Positions 37,496 through 51,265 of a DNA stretch of 64,000 bases are shown in pieces; positions within the stretch are counted from its first letter, which is position 1; each line of letters opens with the position of its first letter. Below the pieces are notes generated by a model. The model was given only the letters and a program-made list of their open reading frames with translations, had not been told where the DNA came from and did no database searches. The stretch is from Panagrolaimus kolymaensis (taxonomy: Eukaryota; Nematoda; Chromadorea; Rhabditida; Panagrolaimidae): assembly GCA_028622995.1 (NCBI GenBank), contig JAJQJQ010000002.1:7192001-7256000 (forward strand), read 5' to 3'. The position numbers and the translations under genes were made by a program.

Positions 37496-39338
37496 TTGTT
37501 TTGGATTTTAAGTAAATTCATAAACTATTTTTTTTGTTCGAATTTTCATAAAACATTTCTCTAGCCCAACAACACTGTAAAGCATCGAGGTTTTTTATTT
37601 TCCCTTCATCAAATGTTTCATCCAAACTATGGTTTATTTGTTTTGGATTTTAAGTAAATTCATAAACTATTTTTTTTGTTCGAATTTTCTTAAAACATTT
37701 ATCTAGCCCAACAACACTGTAAAGCATCGAGGTTTTTTATTTTCCCTTCATCAAATTTTTCATCCAAACTATGGTTTATTTGTTTTGGATTTTAAGTAAA
37801 TTCATAAACTATTGTTTTGTTCGAATTTTCTTAAAACATTTATCTAGCCCAACAACACTGTAAAGCATCGAGGTTTTTTATTTTCCCTTCATCAAATTTT
37901 TCATCCAAACTATGGTTTATTTGTTTTGGATTTTAAGTAAATTCATAAACTATTTTTTTTGTTCGAATTTTCTTAAAACATTTCTCTAGCCCAACAACAC
38001 TGTAAAGCATCGAGGTTTTTTATTTTCCCTTCATCAAATTTTTCATCCAAACTATGTTTTATTTGTTTTGGATTTTAAGTAAATTCATAAACTATTTTTT
38101 TTGTTCGAATTTTCTTAAAACATTTATCTAGCCCAACAACACTGTAAAGCATCGAGGTTTTTTATTTTCCCTTCATCAAGATTTTCTTCCAAACTATGTT
38201 TTATTTGTTTTGGATTTTAAGTAAATTCATAAACTATTTTTTTTGTTCGAATTTTCTTAAAACATTTATCTAGCCCAACAACACTGTAAAGCATCGAGGT
38301 TTTTTATTTTCCCTTCATCAAATTTTTCATCCAAACTATGGTTTATTTGTTTTGGATTTTAAGTAAATTCATAAACTATTTTTTTTGTTCGAATTTTCTT
38401 AAAACATTTCTCTAGCCCAACAACACTGTAAAGCATCGAGGTTTTTTATTTTCCCTTCATCAAATTTTTCATCCAAACTATGGTTTATTTGTTTTGGATT
38501 TTAAGTAAATTCATAAACTATTTTTTTTGTTCGAATTTTCTTAAAACATTTCTCTAGCCCAACAACACTGTAAAGCATCGAGGTTTTTTATTTTCCCTTC
38601 ATCAAATTTTTCATCCAAACTATGTTTTATTTGTTTTGGATTTTAAGTAAATTCATAAACTATTTTTTTTGTTCGAATTTTCTTAAAACATTTATCTAGC
38701 CCAACAACACTGTAAAGCATCGAGGTTTTTTATTTTCCCTTCATCAAATTTTTCATCCAAACTATGGTTTATTTGTTTTGGATTTTAAGTAAATTCATAA
38801 ACTATTTTTTTTGTTCGAATTTTCTTAAAACATTTCTCTAGCCCAACAACACTGTAAAGCATCGAGGTTTTTTATTTTCCTTTCATCAAATTTTTCATCC
38901 AAACTATGGTTTATTTGTTTTGGATTTTAAGTAAATTCATAAACTATTGTTTTGTTCGAATTTTCTTAAAACATTTATCTAGCCCAACAACACTGTAAAC
39001 CATCGAGGTTTTTTATTTTCCCTTCATCAAATTTTTCATCCAAACTATGTTTTATTTGTTTTGGATTTTAAGTAAATTCATAAACTATTTTTTTTGTTCG
39101 AATTTTCTTAAAACATTTTTCTAGCCCAACAACACTGTAAAGCATCGAGGTTTTTTATTTTCCCTTCATCAGATTTTTCATCCAAACTATGGTTTATTTG
39201 TTTTGGATTTTAAGTAAATTCATAAACTATTGTTTTGTTCGAATTTTCTTAAAACATTTATCTAGCCCAACAACACTGTAAAGCATCGAGGTTTTTTATT
39301 TTCCCTTCATCAAATTTTTCATCCAAACTATGTTTTAT
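37496..39338 (+). repeat. Satellite, T8 and G monomers, with an isolated cassette-end monomer
   Basis: About 13 monomers. Features: gaattttcataaaac near 37,545 (in a T8 context here), aaatgtttcatcc near 37,612, catcaagattttcttcc near 38,175, cctttcatc near 38,880 and gtaaaccatcg near 38,996. The monomer 39,056-39,197 (T8/short, catcagatttt, atgg) is the fourth cassette monomer without the other three. Confidence 0.85.
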
Positions 39339-41330
39339 TTGTTTTGGATTTTAAGTAAATTCATAAACTATTTTTTTTGTTCGAATTTTCTTAAAACATT
39401 TCTCTAGCCCAACAACACTGTAAAGCATCTAGGTTTTTTATTTTCCCTTCATCAAATTTTTCATCCAAACTATGTTTTATTTGTTTTGGATTTTAAGTAA
39501 ATTCATAAACTATTTTTTTTGTTCGAATTTTCTTAAAACATTTCTCTAGCCCAACAACACTGTAAAGCATCGAGGTTTTTTATTTTCCCTTCATCAAATT
39601 TTTCATCCAAACTATGTTTTATTTGTTTTGGATTTTAAGTAAATTCATAAACTATTTTTTTTGTTCGAATTTTCTTAAAACATTTTTTCTAGCCCAACAA
39701 CACTGTAAAGCATCGAGGTTTTTTATTTTCCCTTCATCAAATTTTTCATCCAAACTATGTTTTATTTGTTTTGGATTTTAAGTAAATTCATAAACTATTT
39801 TTTTTGTTCGAATTTTCTTAAAACATTTATCTAGCCCAACAACACTGTAAAGCATCGAGGTTTTTTATTTTCCCTTCATCAAATTTTTCATCCAAACTAT
39901 GTTTTATTTGTTTTGGATTTTAAGTAAATTCATAAACTATTTTTTTTGTTCGAATTTTCTTAAAACATTTATCTAGCCCAACAACACTGTAAAGCATCGA
40001 GGTTTTTTATTTTCCCTTCATCAAATTTTTCATCCAAACTATGTTTTATTTGTTTTGGATTTTAAGTAAATTCATTAACTATTTTTTTTGTTCGAATTTT
40101 CTTAAAACATTTCTCTAGCCCAACAACACTGTAAAGCATCGAGGTTTTTTATTTTCCCTTCATCAAATTTTTCATCCAAACTATGGTTTATTTGTTTTGG
40201 ATTTTAAGTAAATTCATAAACTATTTTTTTTGTTCGAATTTTCTTAAAACATTTTTTCTAGCCCAACAACACTGTAAAGCATCGAGGGTTTTTATTTTCC
40301 CTTCATCAAATTTTTCATCCAAACTATGTTTTATTTGTTTTGGATTTTAAGTAAATTCATAAACTATTTTTTTTGTTCGAATTTTCTTAAAACATTTCTC
40401 TAGCCCAACAACACTGTAAAGCATCGAGGTTTTTTATTTTCCCTTCATCAAATTTTTCATCCAAACTATGTTTTATTTGTTTTGGATTTTAAGTAAATTC
40501 ATAAACTATTTTTTTTGTTCGAATTTTCTTAAAACATTTCTCTAGCCCAACAACACTGTAAAGCATCGAGGTTTTTTATTTTCCCTTCATCAAATTTTTC
40601 ATCCAAACTATGTTTTATTTGTTTTGGATTTTAAGTAAATTCATAAACTATTTTTTTTGTTCGAATTTTCTTAAAACATTTTTTCTAGCCCAACAACACT
40701 TTAAAGCATCGAGGTTTTTTATTTTCCCTTCATCAAATTTTTCATCCAAACTATGTTTTATTTGTTTTGGATTTTAAGTAAATTCATAAACTATTTTTTT
40801 TGTTCGAATTTTCTTAAAACATTTATCTAGCCCAACAACACTGTAAAGCATCGAGGTTTTTTATTTTCCCTTCATCAAATTTTTCATCCAAACTATGTTT
40901 TATTTGTTTTGGATTTTAAGTAAATTCATAAACTATTTTTTTTGTTCGAATTTTCTTAAAACATTTATCTAGCCCAACAACACTGTAAAGCATCGAGGTT
41001 TTTTATTTTCCCTTCATCAAATTTTTCATCCAAACTATGTTTTATTTGTTTTGGATTTTAAGTAAATTCATTAACTATTTTTTTTGTTCGAATTTTCTTA
41101 AAACATTTCTCTAGCCCAACAACACTGTAAAGCATCGAGGTTTTTTATTTTCCCTTCATCAAATTTTTCATCCAAACTATGGTTTATTTGTTTTGGATTT
41201 TAAGTAAATTCATAAACTATTTTTTTTGTTCGAATTTTCTTAAAACATTTTTTCTAGCCCAACAACACTGTAAAGCATCGAGGGTTTTTATTTTCCCTTC
41301 ATCAAATTTTTCATCCAAACTATGTTTTAT
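39339..41330 (+). repeat. 7-mer higher-order repeat, two units of 996 bp
   Basis: Units 39,339-40,334 and 40,335-41,330 both run C, C, long, A, A, cattaac C/atgg, long gaggg, all with T8. The cattaac markers at 40,071 and 41,067 are 996 bp apart, which equals the summed monomer lengths. The first unit has gcatctagg near 39,427, and the second has cactttaaagc near 40,698. Confidence 0.85.
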
Positions 41331-43601
41331 TTGTTTTGGATTTTAAGTAAATTCATAAACTATTTTTTTTGTTCGAATTTTCTTAAAACATTTATCTAGC
41401 CCAACAACGCTGTAAAGCATCGAGGTTTTTTATTTTCCCTTCATCAAATTTTTCATCCAAACTATGGTTTATTTGTTTTGGATTTTAAGTAAATTCATAA
41501 ACTATTTTTTTTGTTCGAATTTTCTTAAAACATTTTTTCTAGCCCAACAACACTGTAAAGCATCGAGGGTTTTTATTTTCCCTTCATCAAATTTTTCATC
41601 CAAACTATGTTTTATTTGTTTTGGATTTTAAGTAAATTCATAAACTATTTTTTTTGTTCGAATTTTCTTAAAACATTTATCTAGCCCAACAACACTGTAA
41701 AGCATCGAGGTTTTTTATTTTCCCTTCATCAAATTTTTCATCCAAACTATGGTTTATTTGTTTTGGATTTTAAGTAAATTCATAAACTATTTTTTTTGTT
41801 CGAATTTTCTTAAAACATTTCTCTAGCCCAACAACACTGTAAAGCATCGAGGTTTTTTATTTTCCCTTCATCAAATTTTTCATCCAAACTATGGTTTATT
41901 TGTTTTGGATTTTAAGTAAATTCATAAACTATTTTTTTTGTTCGAATTTTCTTAAAACATTTATCTAGCCCAACAACACTGTAAAGCATCGAGGTTTTTT
42001 ATTTTCCCTTCATCAAATTTTTCATCCAAACTATGTTTTATTTGTTTTGGATTTTAAGTAAATTCATAAACTATTTTTTTTGTTCGAATTTTCTTAAAAC
42101 ATTTCTCTAGCCCAACAACACTGTAAAGCATCGAGGTTTTTTATTTTCCCTTCATCAAATTTTTCATCCAAACTATGGTTTATTTGTTTTGGATTTTAAG
42201 TAAATTCATAAACTATTTTTTTTGTTCGAATTTTCTTAAAACATTTCTCTAGCCCAACAACACTGTAAAGCATCGAGGTTTTTTATTTTCCCTTCATCAA
42301 ATTTTTCATCCAAACTATGGTTTATTTGTTTTGGATTTTAAGTAAATTCATAAACTATTTTTTTTGTTCGAATTTTCTTAAAACATTTCTCTAGCCCAAC
42401 AACACTGTAAAGCATCGAGGTTTTTTATTTTCCCTTCATCAAATTTTTCATCCAAACTATGGTTTATTTGTTTTGGATTTTAAGTAAATTCATAAACTAT
42501 TTTTTTTGTTCGAATTTTCTTAAAACATTTCTCTAGCCCAACAACACTGTAAAGCATCGAGGTTTTTTATTTTCCCTTCATCAAATTTTTCATCCAAACT
42601 ATGTTTTATTTGTTTTGGATTTTAAGTAAATTCATAAACTATTTTTTTTGTTCGAATTTTCTTAAAACATTTCTCTAGCCCAACAACACTGTAAAGCATC
42701 GAGGTTTTTTATTTTCCCTTCATCAAATTTTTCATCCAAACTATGTTTTATTTGTTTTGGATTTTAAGTAAATTCATAAACTATTTTTTTTGTTCGAATT
42801 TTCTTAAAACATTTCTCTAGCCCAACAACACTGTAAAGCATCGAGGTTTTTTATTTTCCCTTCATCAAATTTTTCATCCAAACTATGGTTTATTTGTTTT
42901 GGATTTTAAGTAAATTCATAAACTATTTTTTTTGTTCGAATTTTCTTAAAACATTTCTCTAGCCCAACAACACTGTAAAGCATCGAGGTTTTTTATTTTC
43001 CTTTCATCAAATTTTTCATCCAAACTATGGTTTATTTGTTTTGGATTTTAAGTAAATTCATAAACTATTGTTTTGTTCGAATTTTCTTAAAACATTTATC
43101 TAGCCCAACAACACTGTAAAGCATCGAGGTTTTTTATTTTCCCTTCATCAAATTTTTCATCCAAACTATGTTTTATTTGTTTTGGATTTTAAGTAAATTC
43201 ATAAACTATTTTTTTTGTTCGAATTTTCTTAAAACATTTTTTCTAGCCCAACAACACTGTAAAGCATCGAGGTTTTTTATTTTCCCTTCATCAAATTTTT
43301 CATCCAAACTATGGTTTATTTGTTTTGGATTTTAAGTAAATTCATAAACTATTGTTTTGTTCGAATTTTCTTAAAACATTTATCTAGCCCAACAACACTG
43401 TAAAGCATCGAGGTTTTTTATTTTCCCTTCATCAAATTTTTCATCCAAACTATGGTTTATTTGTTTTGGATTTTAAGTAAATTCATAAACTATTGTTTTG
43501 TTCGAATTTTCTTAAAACATTTATCTAGCCCAACAACACTGTAAAGCATCGAGGTTTTTTATTTTCCCTTCATCAAATTTTTCATCCAAACTATGGTTTA
43601 T
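41331..43601 (+). repeat. Satellite, T8/C/atgg-rich run before the cassette HOR
   Basis: Sixteen monomers. The first few alternate A and long gaggg types (aacgctg near 41,407). From about 41,750 they are mostly T8/C/atgg, ending in G/A/atgg monomers. cctttcatc is near 43,001. Content resembles the non-cassette part of the HOR that follows. Confidence 0.85.
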
Positions 43602-46440
43602 TTGTTTTGGATTTTAAGTAAATTCATAAACTATTGTTTTGTTCGAATTTTCTTAAAACATTTTTTCTAGCCCAACCACACTGTAAAGCATCAAGGGTTT
43701 TTATTTTCCCTTCATCAAATTTTTCATCCAAACTTTGTTTTATTTGTTTTGGATTTTAAGTAAATTCATAAACTATTTTTTTTGTTCGAATTTTCTTAAA
43801 ACATTTTTTCTAGCCCAACAACACTGTAAAGCATCGAGGGTTTTTATTTTCCCTTCATCAAATTTTTCATCCAAACTATGTTTTATTTGTTTTGGATTTT
43901 AAGTAAATTCATAAACTATTTTTTTTGTTCGAATTTTCTTAAAACATTTTTTCTAGCCCAACAACACTGTAAAGCATCGAGGGTTTTTATTTTCCCTTCA
44001 TCAAATTTTTCATCCAAACTATGGTTTATTTGTTTTGGATTTTAAGTAAATTCATAAACTATTGTTTTGTTCGAATTTTCTTAAAACATTTATCTAGCCC
44101 AACAACACTGTAAAGCATCGAGGTTTTTTATTTTCCCTTCATCAAATTTTTCATCCAAACTATGTTTTATTTGTTTTGGATTTTAAGTAAATTCATAAAC
44201 TATTTTTTTTGTTCGAATTTTCTTAAAACATTTTTCTAGCCCAACAACACTGTAAAGCATCGAGGTTTTTTATTTTCCCTTCATCAGATTTTTCATCCAA
44301 ACTATGGTTTATTTGTTTTGGATTTTAAGTAAATTCATAAACTATTGTTTTGTTCGAATTTTCTTAAAACATTTATCTAGCCCAACAACACTGTAAAGCA
44401 TCGAGGTTTTTTATTTTCCCTTCATCAAATTTTTCATCCAAACTATGGTTTATTTTTTTTGGATTTTAAGTAAATTCATAAACTATTTTTTTTGTTCGAA
44501 TTTTCTTAAAACATTTCTCTAGCCCAACAACACTGTTAAGCATCGAGGTTTTTTATTTTCCCTTCATCAAATTTTTCATCCAAACTATGGTTTATTTGTT
44601 TTGGATTTTAAGTAAATTCATAAACTATTTTTTTTGTTCGAATTTTCTTAAAACATTTCTCTAGCCCAACAACACTGTAAAGCATCGAGGTTTTTTATTT
44701 TCCCTTCATCAAATTTTTCATCCAAACTATGTTTTATTTGTTTTGGATTTTAAGTAAATTCATAAACTATTTTTTTTGTTCGAATTTTCTTAAAACATTT
44801 CTCTAGCCCAACAACACTGTAAAGCATCGAGGTTTTTTATTTTCCCTTCATCAAATTTTTCATCCAAACTATGTTTTATTTGTTTTGGATTTTAAGTAAA
44901 TTCATAAACTATTTTTTTTGTTCGAATTTTCTTAAAACATTTATCTAGCCCAACAACACTGTAAAGCATCGAGGTTTTTTATTTTCCCTTCATCAAATTT
45001 TTCATCCAAACTATGGTTTATTTGTTTTGGATTTTAAGTAAATTCATAAACTATTTTTTTTGTTCGAATTTTCTTAAAACATTTCTCTAGCCCAACAACA
45101 CTGTAAAGCATCGAGGTTTTTTATTTTCCCTTCATCAAATTTTTCATCCAAACTATGGTTTATTTGTTTTGGATTTTAAGTAAATTCATAAACTATTTTT
45201 TTTGTTCGAATTTTCTTAAAACATTTCTCTAGCCCAACAACACTGTAAAGCATCGAGGTTTTTTATTTTCCCTTCATCAAATTTTTCATCCAAACTATGG
45301 TTTATTTGTTTTGGATTTTAAGTAAATTCATAAACTATTTTTTTTGTTCGAATTTTCTTAAAACATTTCTCTAGCCCAACAACACTGTAAAGCATCGAGG
45401 TTTTTTATTTTCCTTTCATCAAATTTTTCATCCAAACTATGGTTTATTTGTTTTGGATTTTAAGTAAATTCATAAACTATTGTTTTGTTCGAATTTTCTT
45501 AAAACATTTATCTAGCCCAACAACACTGTAAAGCATCGAGGTTTTTTATTTTCCCTTCATCAAATTTTTCATCCAAACTATGTTTTATTTGTTTTGGATT
45601 TTAAGTAAATTCATAAACTATTTTTTTTGTTCGAATTTTCTTAAAACATTTTTTCTAGCCCAACAACACTGTAAAGCATCGAGGTTTTTTATTTTCCCTT
45701 CATCAAATTTTTCATCCAAACTATGGTTTATTTGTTTTGGATTTTAAGTAAATTCATAAACTATTTTTTTTGTTCGAATTTTCTTAAAACATTTCTCTAG
45801 CCCAACAACACTGTAAAGCATCGAGGTTTTTTATTTTCCCTTCATCAAATTTTTTATCCAAACTATGGTTTATTTGTTTTGGATTTTAAGTAAATTCATA
45901 AACTATTTTTTTTGTTCGAATTTTCTTAAAACATTTCTCTAGCCCAACAACACTGTAAAGCATCGAGGTTTTTTATTTTCCTTTCATCAAATTTTTCATC
46001 CAAACTATGGTTTATTTGTTTTGGATTTTAAGTAAATTCATAAACTATTGTTTTGTTCGAATTTTCTTAAAACATTTATCTAGCCCAACAACACTGTAAA
46101 GCATCGAGGTTTTTTATTTTCCCTTCATCAAATTTTTCATCCAAACTATGTTTTATTTGTTTTGGATTTTAAGTAAATTCATAAACTATTTTTTTTGTTC
46201 GAATTTTCTTAAAACATTTTTTCTAGCCCAACAACACTGTAAAGCATCGAGGTTTTTTATTTTCCCTTCATCAAATTTTTCATCCAAACTATGGTTTATT
46301 TGTTTTGGATTTTAAGTAAATTCATAAACTATTGTTTTGTTCGAATTTTCTTAAAACATTTATCTAGCCCAACAACACTGTAAAGCATCGAGGTTTTTTA
46401 TTTTCCCTTCATCAAATTTTTCATCCAAACTATGGTTTAT
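43602..46440 (+). repeat. Cassette-anchored HOR unit 1 (2,839 bp, 20 monomers)
   Basis: It opens with the cassette (43,602-44,312), here five monomers long because a G/A monomer sits before the catcagatttt monomer. The first monomer has caaggg instead of gaggg. It continues with the tattttttttgg junction (gg at 44,461), gttaag near 44,535, T8/C/atgg monomers, cctttcatc near 45,411 and 45,980, and aattttttatcc near 45,850. Confidence 0.85.
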
Positions 46441-48994
46441 TTGTTTTGGATTTTAAGTAAATTCATAAACTATTGTTTTGTTCGAATTTTCTTAAAACAT
46501 TTTTTCTAGCCCAACCACACTGTAAAGCATCAAGGGTTTATATTTTCCCTTCATCAAATTTTTCATCCAAACTTTGTTTTATTTGTTTTGGATTTTAAGT
46601 AAATTCATAAACTATTTTTTTTGTTCGAATTTTCTTAAAACATTTTTTCTAGCCCAACAACACTGTAAAGCATCGAGGGTTTTTATTTTCCCTTCATCAA
46701 ATTTTTCATCCAAACTATGTTTTATTTGTTTTGGATTTTAAGTAAATTCATAAACTATTTTTTTTGTTCGAATTTTCTTAAAACATTTTTTCTAGCCCAA
46801 CAACACTGTAAAGCATCGAGGGTTTTTATTTTCCCTTCATCAAATTTTTCATCCAAACTATGTTTTATTTGTTTTGGATTTTAAGTAAATTCATAAACTA
46901 TTTTTTTTGTTCGAATTTTCTTAAAACATTTTTCTAGCCCAACAACACTGTAAAGCATCGAGGTTTTTTATTTTCCCTTCATCAGATTTTTCATCCAAAC
47001 TATGGTTTATTTGTTTTGGATTTTAAGTAAATTCATAAATTATTGTTTTGTTCGAATTTTCTTAAAACATTTATCTAGCCCAACAACACTGTAAAGCATC
47101 GAGGTTTTTTATTTTCCCTTCATCAAATTTTTCATCCAAACTATGGTTTATTTTTTTTGGATTTTAAGTAAATTCATAAACTATTTTTTTGTTCGAATTT
47201 TCTTAAAACATTTCTCTAGCCCAACAACACTGTTAAGCATCGAGGTTTTTTATTTTCCCTTCATCAAATTTTTCATCCAAACTATGGTTTATTTGTTTTG
47301 GATTTTAAGTAAATTCATAAACTATTTTTTTTGTTCGAATTTTCTTAAAACATTTCTCTAGCCCAACAACACTGTAAAGCATCGAGGTTTTTTATTTTCC
47401 CTTCATCAAATTTTTCATCCAAACTATGGTTTATTTGTTTTGGATTTTAAGTAAATTCATAAACTATTTTTTTTGTTCGAATTTTCTTAAAACATTTCTC
47501 TAGCCCAACAACACTGTAAAGCATCGAGGTTTTTTATTTTCCCTTCATCAAATTTTTCATCCAAACTATGGTTTATTTGTTTTGGATTTTAAGTAAATTC
47601 ATAAACTATTTTTTTTGTTCGAATTTTCTTAAAACATTTCTCTAGCCCAACAACACTGTAAAGCATCGAGGTTTTTTATTTTCCTTTCATCAAATTTTTC
47701 ATCCAAACTATGGTTTATTTGTTTTGGATTTTAAGTAAATTCATAAACTATTGTTTTGTTCGAATTTTCTTAAAACATTTATCTAGCCCAACAACACTGT
47801 AAAGCATCGAGGTTTTTTATTTTCCCTTCATCAAATTTTTCATCCAAACTATGTTTTATTTGTTTTGGATTTTAAGTAAATTCATAAACTATTTTTTTTG
47901 TTCGAATTTTCTTAAAACATTTTTTCTAGCCCAACAACACTGTAAAGCATCGAGGTTTTTTATTTTCCCTTCATCAAATTTTTCATCCAAACTATGGTTT
48001 ATTTGTTTTGGATTTTAAGTAAATTCATAAACTATTTTTTTTGTTCGAATTTTCTTAAAACATTTCTCTAGCCCAACAACACTGTAAAGCATCGAGGTTT
48101 TTTATTTTCCCTTCATCAAATTTTTTATCCAAACTATGGTTTATTTGTTTTGGATTTTAAGTAAATTCATAAACTATTTTTTTTGTTCGAATTTTCTTAA
48201 AACATTTCTCTAGCCCAACAACACTGTAAAGCATCGAGGTTTTTTATTTTCCTTTCATCAAATTTTTCATCCAAACTATGGTTTATTTGTTTTTGATTTT
48301 AAGTAAATTCATAAACTATTGTTTTGTTCGAATTTTCTTAAAACATTTCTCTAGCCCAACAACACTGTAAAGCATCGAGGTTTTTTATTTTCCCTTCATC
48401 AAATTTTTCATCCAAACTATGTTTTATTTGTTTTGGATTTTAAGTAAATTCATAAACTATTTTTTTTGTTCGAATTTTCTTAAAACATTTTTTCTAGCCC
48501 AACAACACTGTAAAGCATCGAGGTTTTTTATTTTCCCTTCATCAAATTTTTCATCCAAACTATGGTTTATTTGTTTTGGATTTTAAGTAAATTCATAAAC
48601 TATTGTTTTGTTCGAATTTTCTTAAAACATTTATCTAGCCCAACAACACTGTAAAGCATCGAGGTTTTTTATTTTCCCTTCATCAAATTTTTTATCCAAA
48701 CTATGGTTTATTTGTTTTGGATTTTAAGTAAATTCATAAACTATTTTTTTTGTTCGAATTTTCTTAAAACATTTCTCTAGCCCAACAACACTGTAAAGCA
48801 TCGAGGTTTTTTATTTTCCTTTCATCAAATTTTTCATCCAAACTATGGTTTATTTGTTTTGGATTTTAAGTAAATTCATAAACTATTGTTTTGTTCGAAT
48901 TTTCTTAAAACATTTATCTAGCCCAACAACACTGTAAAGCATCGAGGTTTTTTATTTTCCCTTCATCAAATTTTTCATCCAAACTATGGTTTAT
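46441..48994 (+). repeat. Cassette-anchored HOR unit 2 (2,554 bp, 18 monomers)
   Basis: Cassette at 46,441-47,010 with caaggg and tttatatttt in its first monomer. It is followed by a G/A monomer with aaattattg near 47,037, the tattttttttgg junction, a T7 monomer with gttaag near 47,233, then series of atgg monomers with cctttcatc (three times) and aattttttatcc near 48,121 and 48,689. The open stretch at 47,143-47,361 is satellite read-through. Confidence 0.85.
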
Positions 48995-51265
48995 TTGTTT
49001 TGGATTTTAAGTAAATTCATAAACTATTGTTTTGTTCGAATTTTCTTAAAACATTTTTTCTAGCCCAACCACACTGTAAAGCATCGAGGGTTTTTATTTT
49101 CCCTTCATCAAATTTTTCATCCAAACTTTGTTTTATTTGTTTTGGATTTTAAGTAAATTCATAAACTATTTTTTTTGTTCGAATTTTCTTAAAACATTTT
49201 TTCTAGCCCAACAACACTGTAAAGCATCGAGGGTTTTTATTTTCCCTTCATCAAATTTTTCATCCAAACTATGTTTTATTTGTTTTGGATTTTAAGTAAA
49301 TTCATAAACTATTTTTTTTGTTCGAATTTTCTTAAAACATTTTTTCTAGCCCAACAACACTGTAAAGCATCGAGGGTTTTTATTTTCCCTTCATCAAATT
49401 TTTCATCCAAACTATGTTTTATTTGTTTTGGATTTTAAGTAAATTCATAAACTATTTTTTTTGTTCGAATTTTCTTAAAACATTTTTCTAGCCCAACAAC
49501 ACTGTAAAGCATCGAGGTTTTTTATTTTCCCTTCATCAGATTTTTCATCCAAACTATGGTTTATTTGTTTTGGATTTTAAGTAAATTCATAAACTATTGT
49601 TTTGTTCGAATTTTCTTAAAACATTTATCTAGCCCAACAACACTGTAAAGCATCGAGGTTTTTTATTTTCCCTTCATCAAATTTTTCATCCAAACTATGG
49701 TTTATTTTTTTTGGATTTTAAGTAAATTCATAAACTATTTTTTTTGTTCGAATTTTCTTAAAACATTTCTCTAGCCCAACAACACTGTAAAGCATCGAGG
49801 TTTTTTATTTTCCCTTCATCAAATTTTTCATCCAAACTATGGTTTATTTGTTTTGGATTTTAAGTAAATTCATAAACTATTTTTTTTGTTCGAATTTTCT
49901 TAAAACATTTCTCTAGCCCAACAACACTGTAAAGCATCGAGGTTTTTTATTTTCCTTTCATCAAATTTTTCATCCAAACTATGGTTTATTTGTTTTGGAT
50001 TTTAAGTAAATTCATAAACTATTGTTTTGTTCGAATTTTCTTAAAACATTTATCTAGCCCAACAACACTGTAAAGCATCGAGGTTTTTTATTTTCCCTTC
50101 ATCAAATTTTTCATCCAAACTATGTTTTATTTGTTTTGGATTTTAAGTAAATTCATAAACTATTTTTTTTGTTCGAATTTTCTTAAAACATTTTTTCTAG
50201 CCCAACAACACTGTAAAGCATCGAGGTTTTTTATTTTCCCTTCATCAAATTTTTCATCCAAACTATGGTTTATTTGTTTTGGATTTTAAGTAAATTCATA
50301 AACTATTTTTTTTGTTCGAATTTTCTTAAAACATTTCTCTAGCCCAACAACACTGTAAAGCATCGAGGTTTTTTATTTTCCCTTCATCAAATTTTTTATC
50401 CAAACTATGGTTTATTTGTTTTGGATTTTAAGTAAATTCATAAACTATTTTTTTTGTTCGAATTTTCTTAAAACATTTCTCTAGCCCAACAACACTGTAA
50501 AGCATCGAGGTTTTTTATTTTCCTTTCATCAAATTTTTCATCCAAACTATGGTTTATTTGTTTTGGATTTTAAGTAAATTCATAAACTATTGTTTTGTTC
50601 GAATTTTCTTAAAACATTTATCTAGCCCAACAACACTGTAAAGCATCGAGGTTTTTTATTTTCCCTTCATCAAATTTTTCATCCAAACTATGTTTTATTT
50701 GTTTTGGATTTTAAGTAAATTCATAAACTATTTTTTTTGTTCGAATTTTCTTAAAACATTTTTTCTAGCCCAACAACACTGTAAAGCATCGAGGTTTTTT
50801 ATTTTCCCTTCATCAAATTTTTCATCCAAACTATGGTTTATTTGTTTTGGATTTTAAGTAAATTCATAAACTATTGTTTTGTTCGAATTTTCTTAAAACA
50901 TTTATCTAGCCCAACAACACTGTAAAGCATCGAGGTTTTTTATTTTCCCTTCATCAAATTTTTTATCCAAACTATGGTTTATTTGTTTTGGATTTTAAGT
51001 AAATTCATAAACTATTTTTTTTGTTCGAATTTTCTTAAAACATTTCTCTAGCCCAACAACACTGTAAAGCATCGAGGTTTTTTATTTTCCTTTCATCAAA
51101 TTTTTCATCCAAACTATGGTTTATTTGTTTTGGATTTTAAGTAAATTCATAAACTATTGTTTTGTTCGAATTTTCTTAAAACATTTATCTAGCCCAACAA
51201 CACTGTAAAGCATCGAGGTTTTTTATTTTCCCTTCATCAAATTTTTCATCCAAACTATGGTTTAT
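48995..51265 (+). repeat. Cassette-anchored HOR unit 3 (2,271 bp, 16 monomers)
   Basis: Cassette at 48,995-49,564 with gaggg. The tattttttttgg junction is at 49,713. The remaining order of cctttcatc, aattttttatcc, G/A and long monomers follows unit 2, with two fewer T8/C/atgg monomers. aattttttatcc markers at about 50,391 and 50,961 are 2,270 bp from those of unit 2. Confidence 0.85.
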
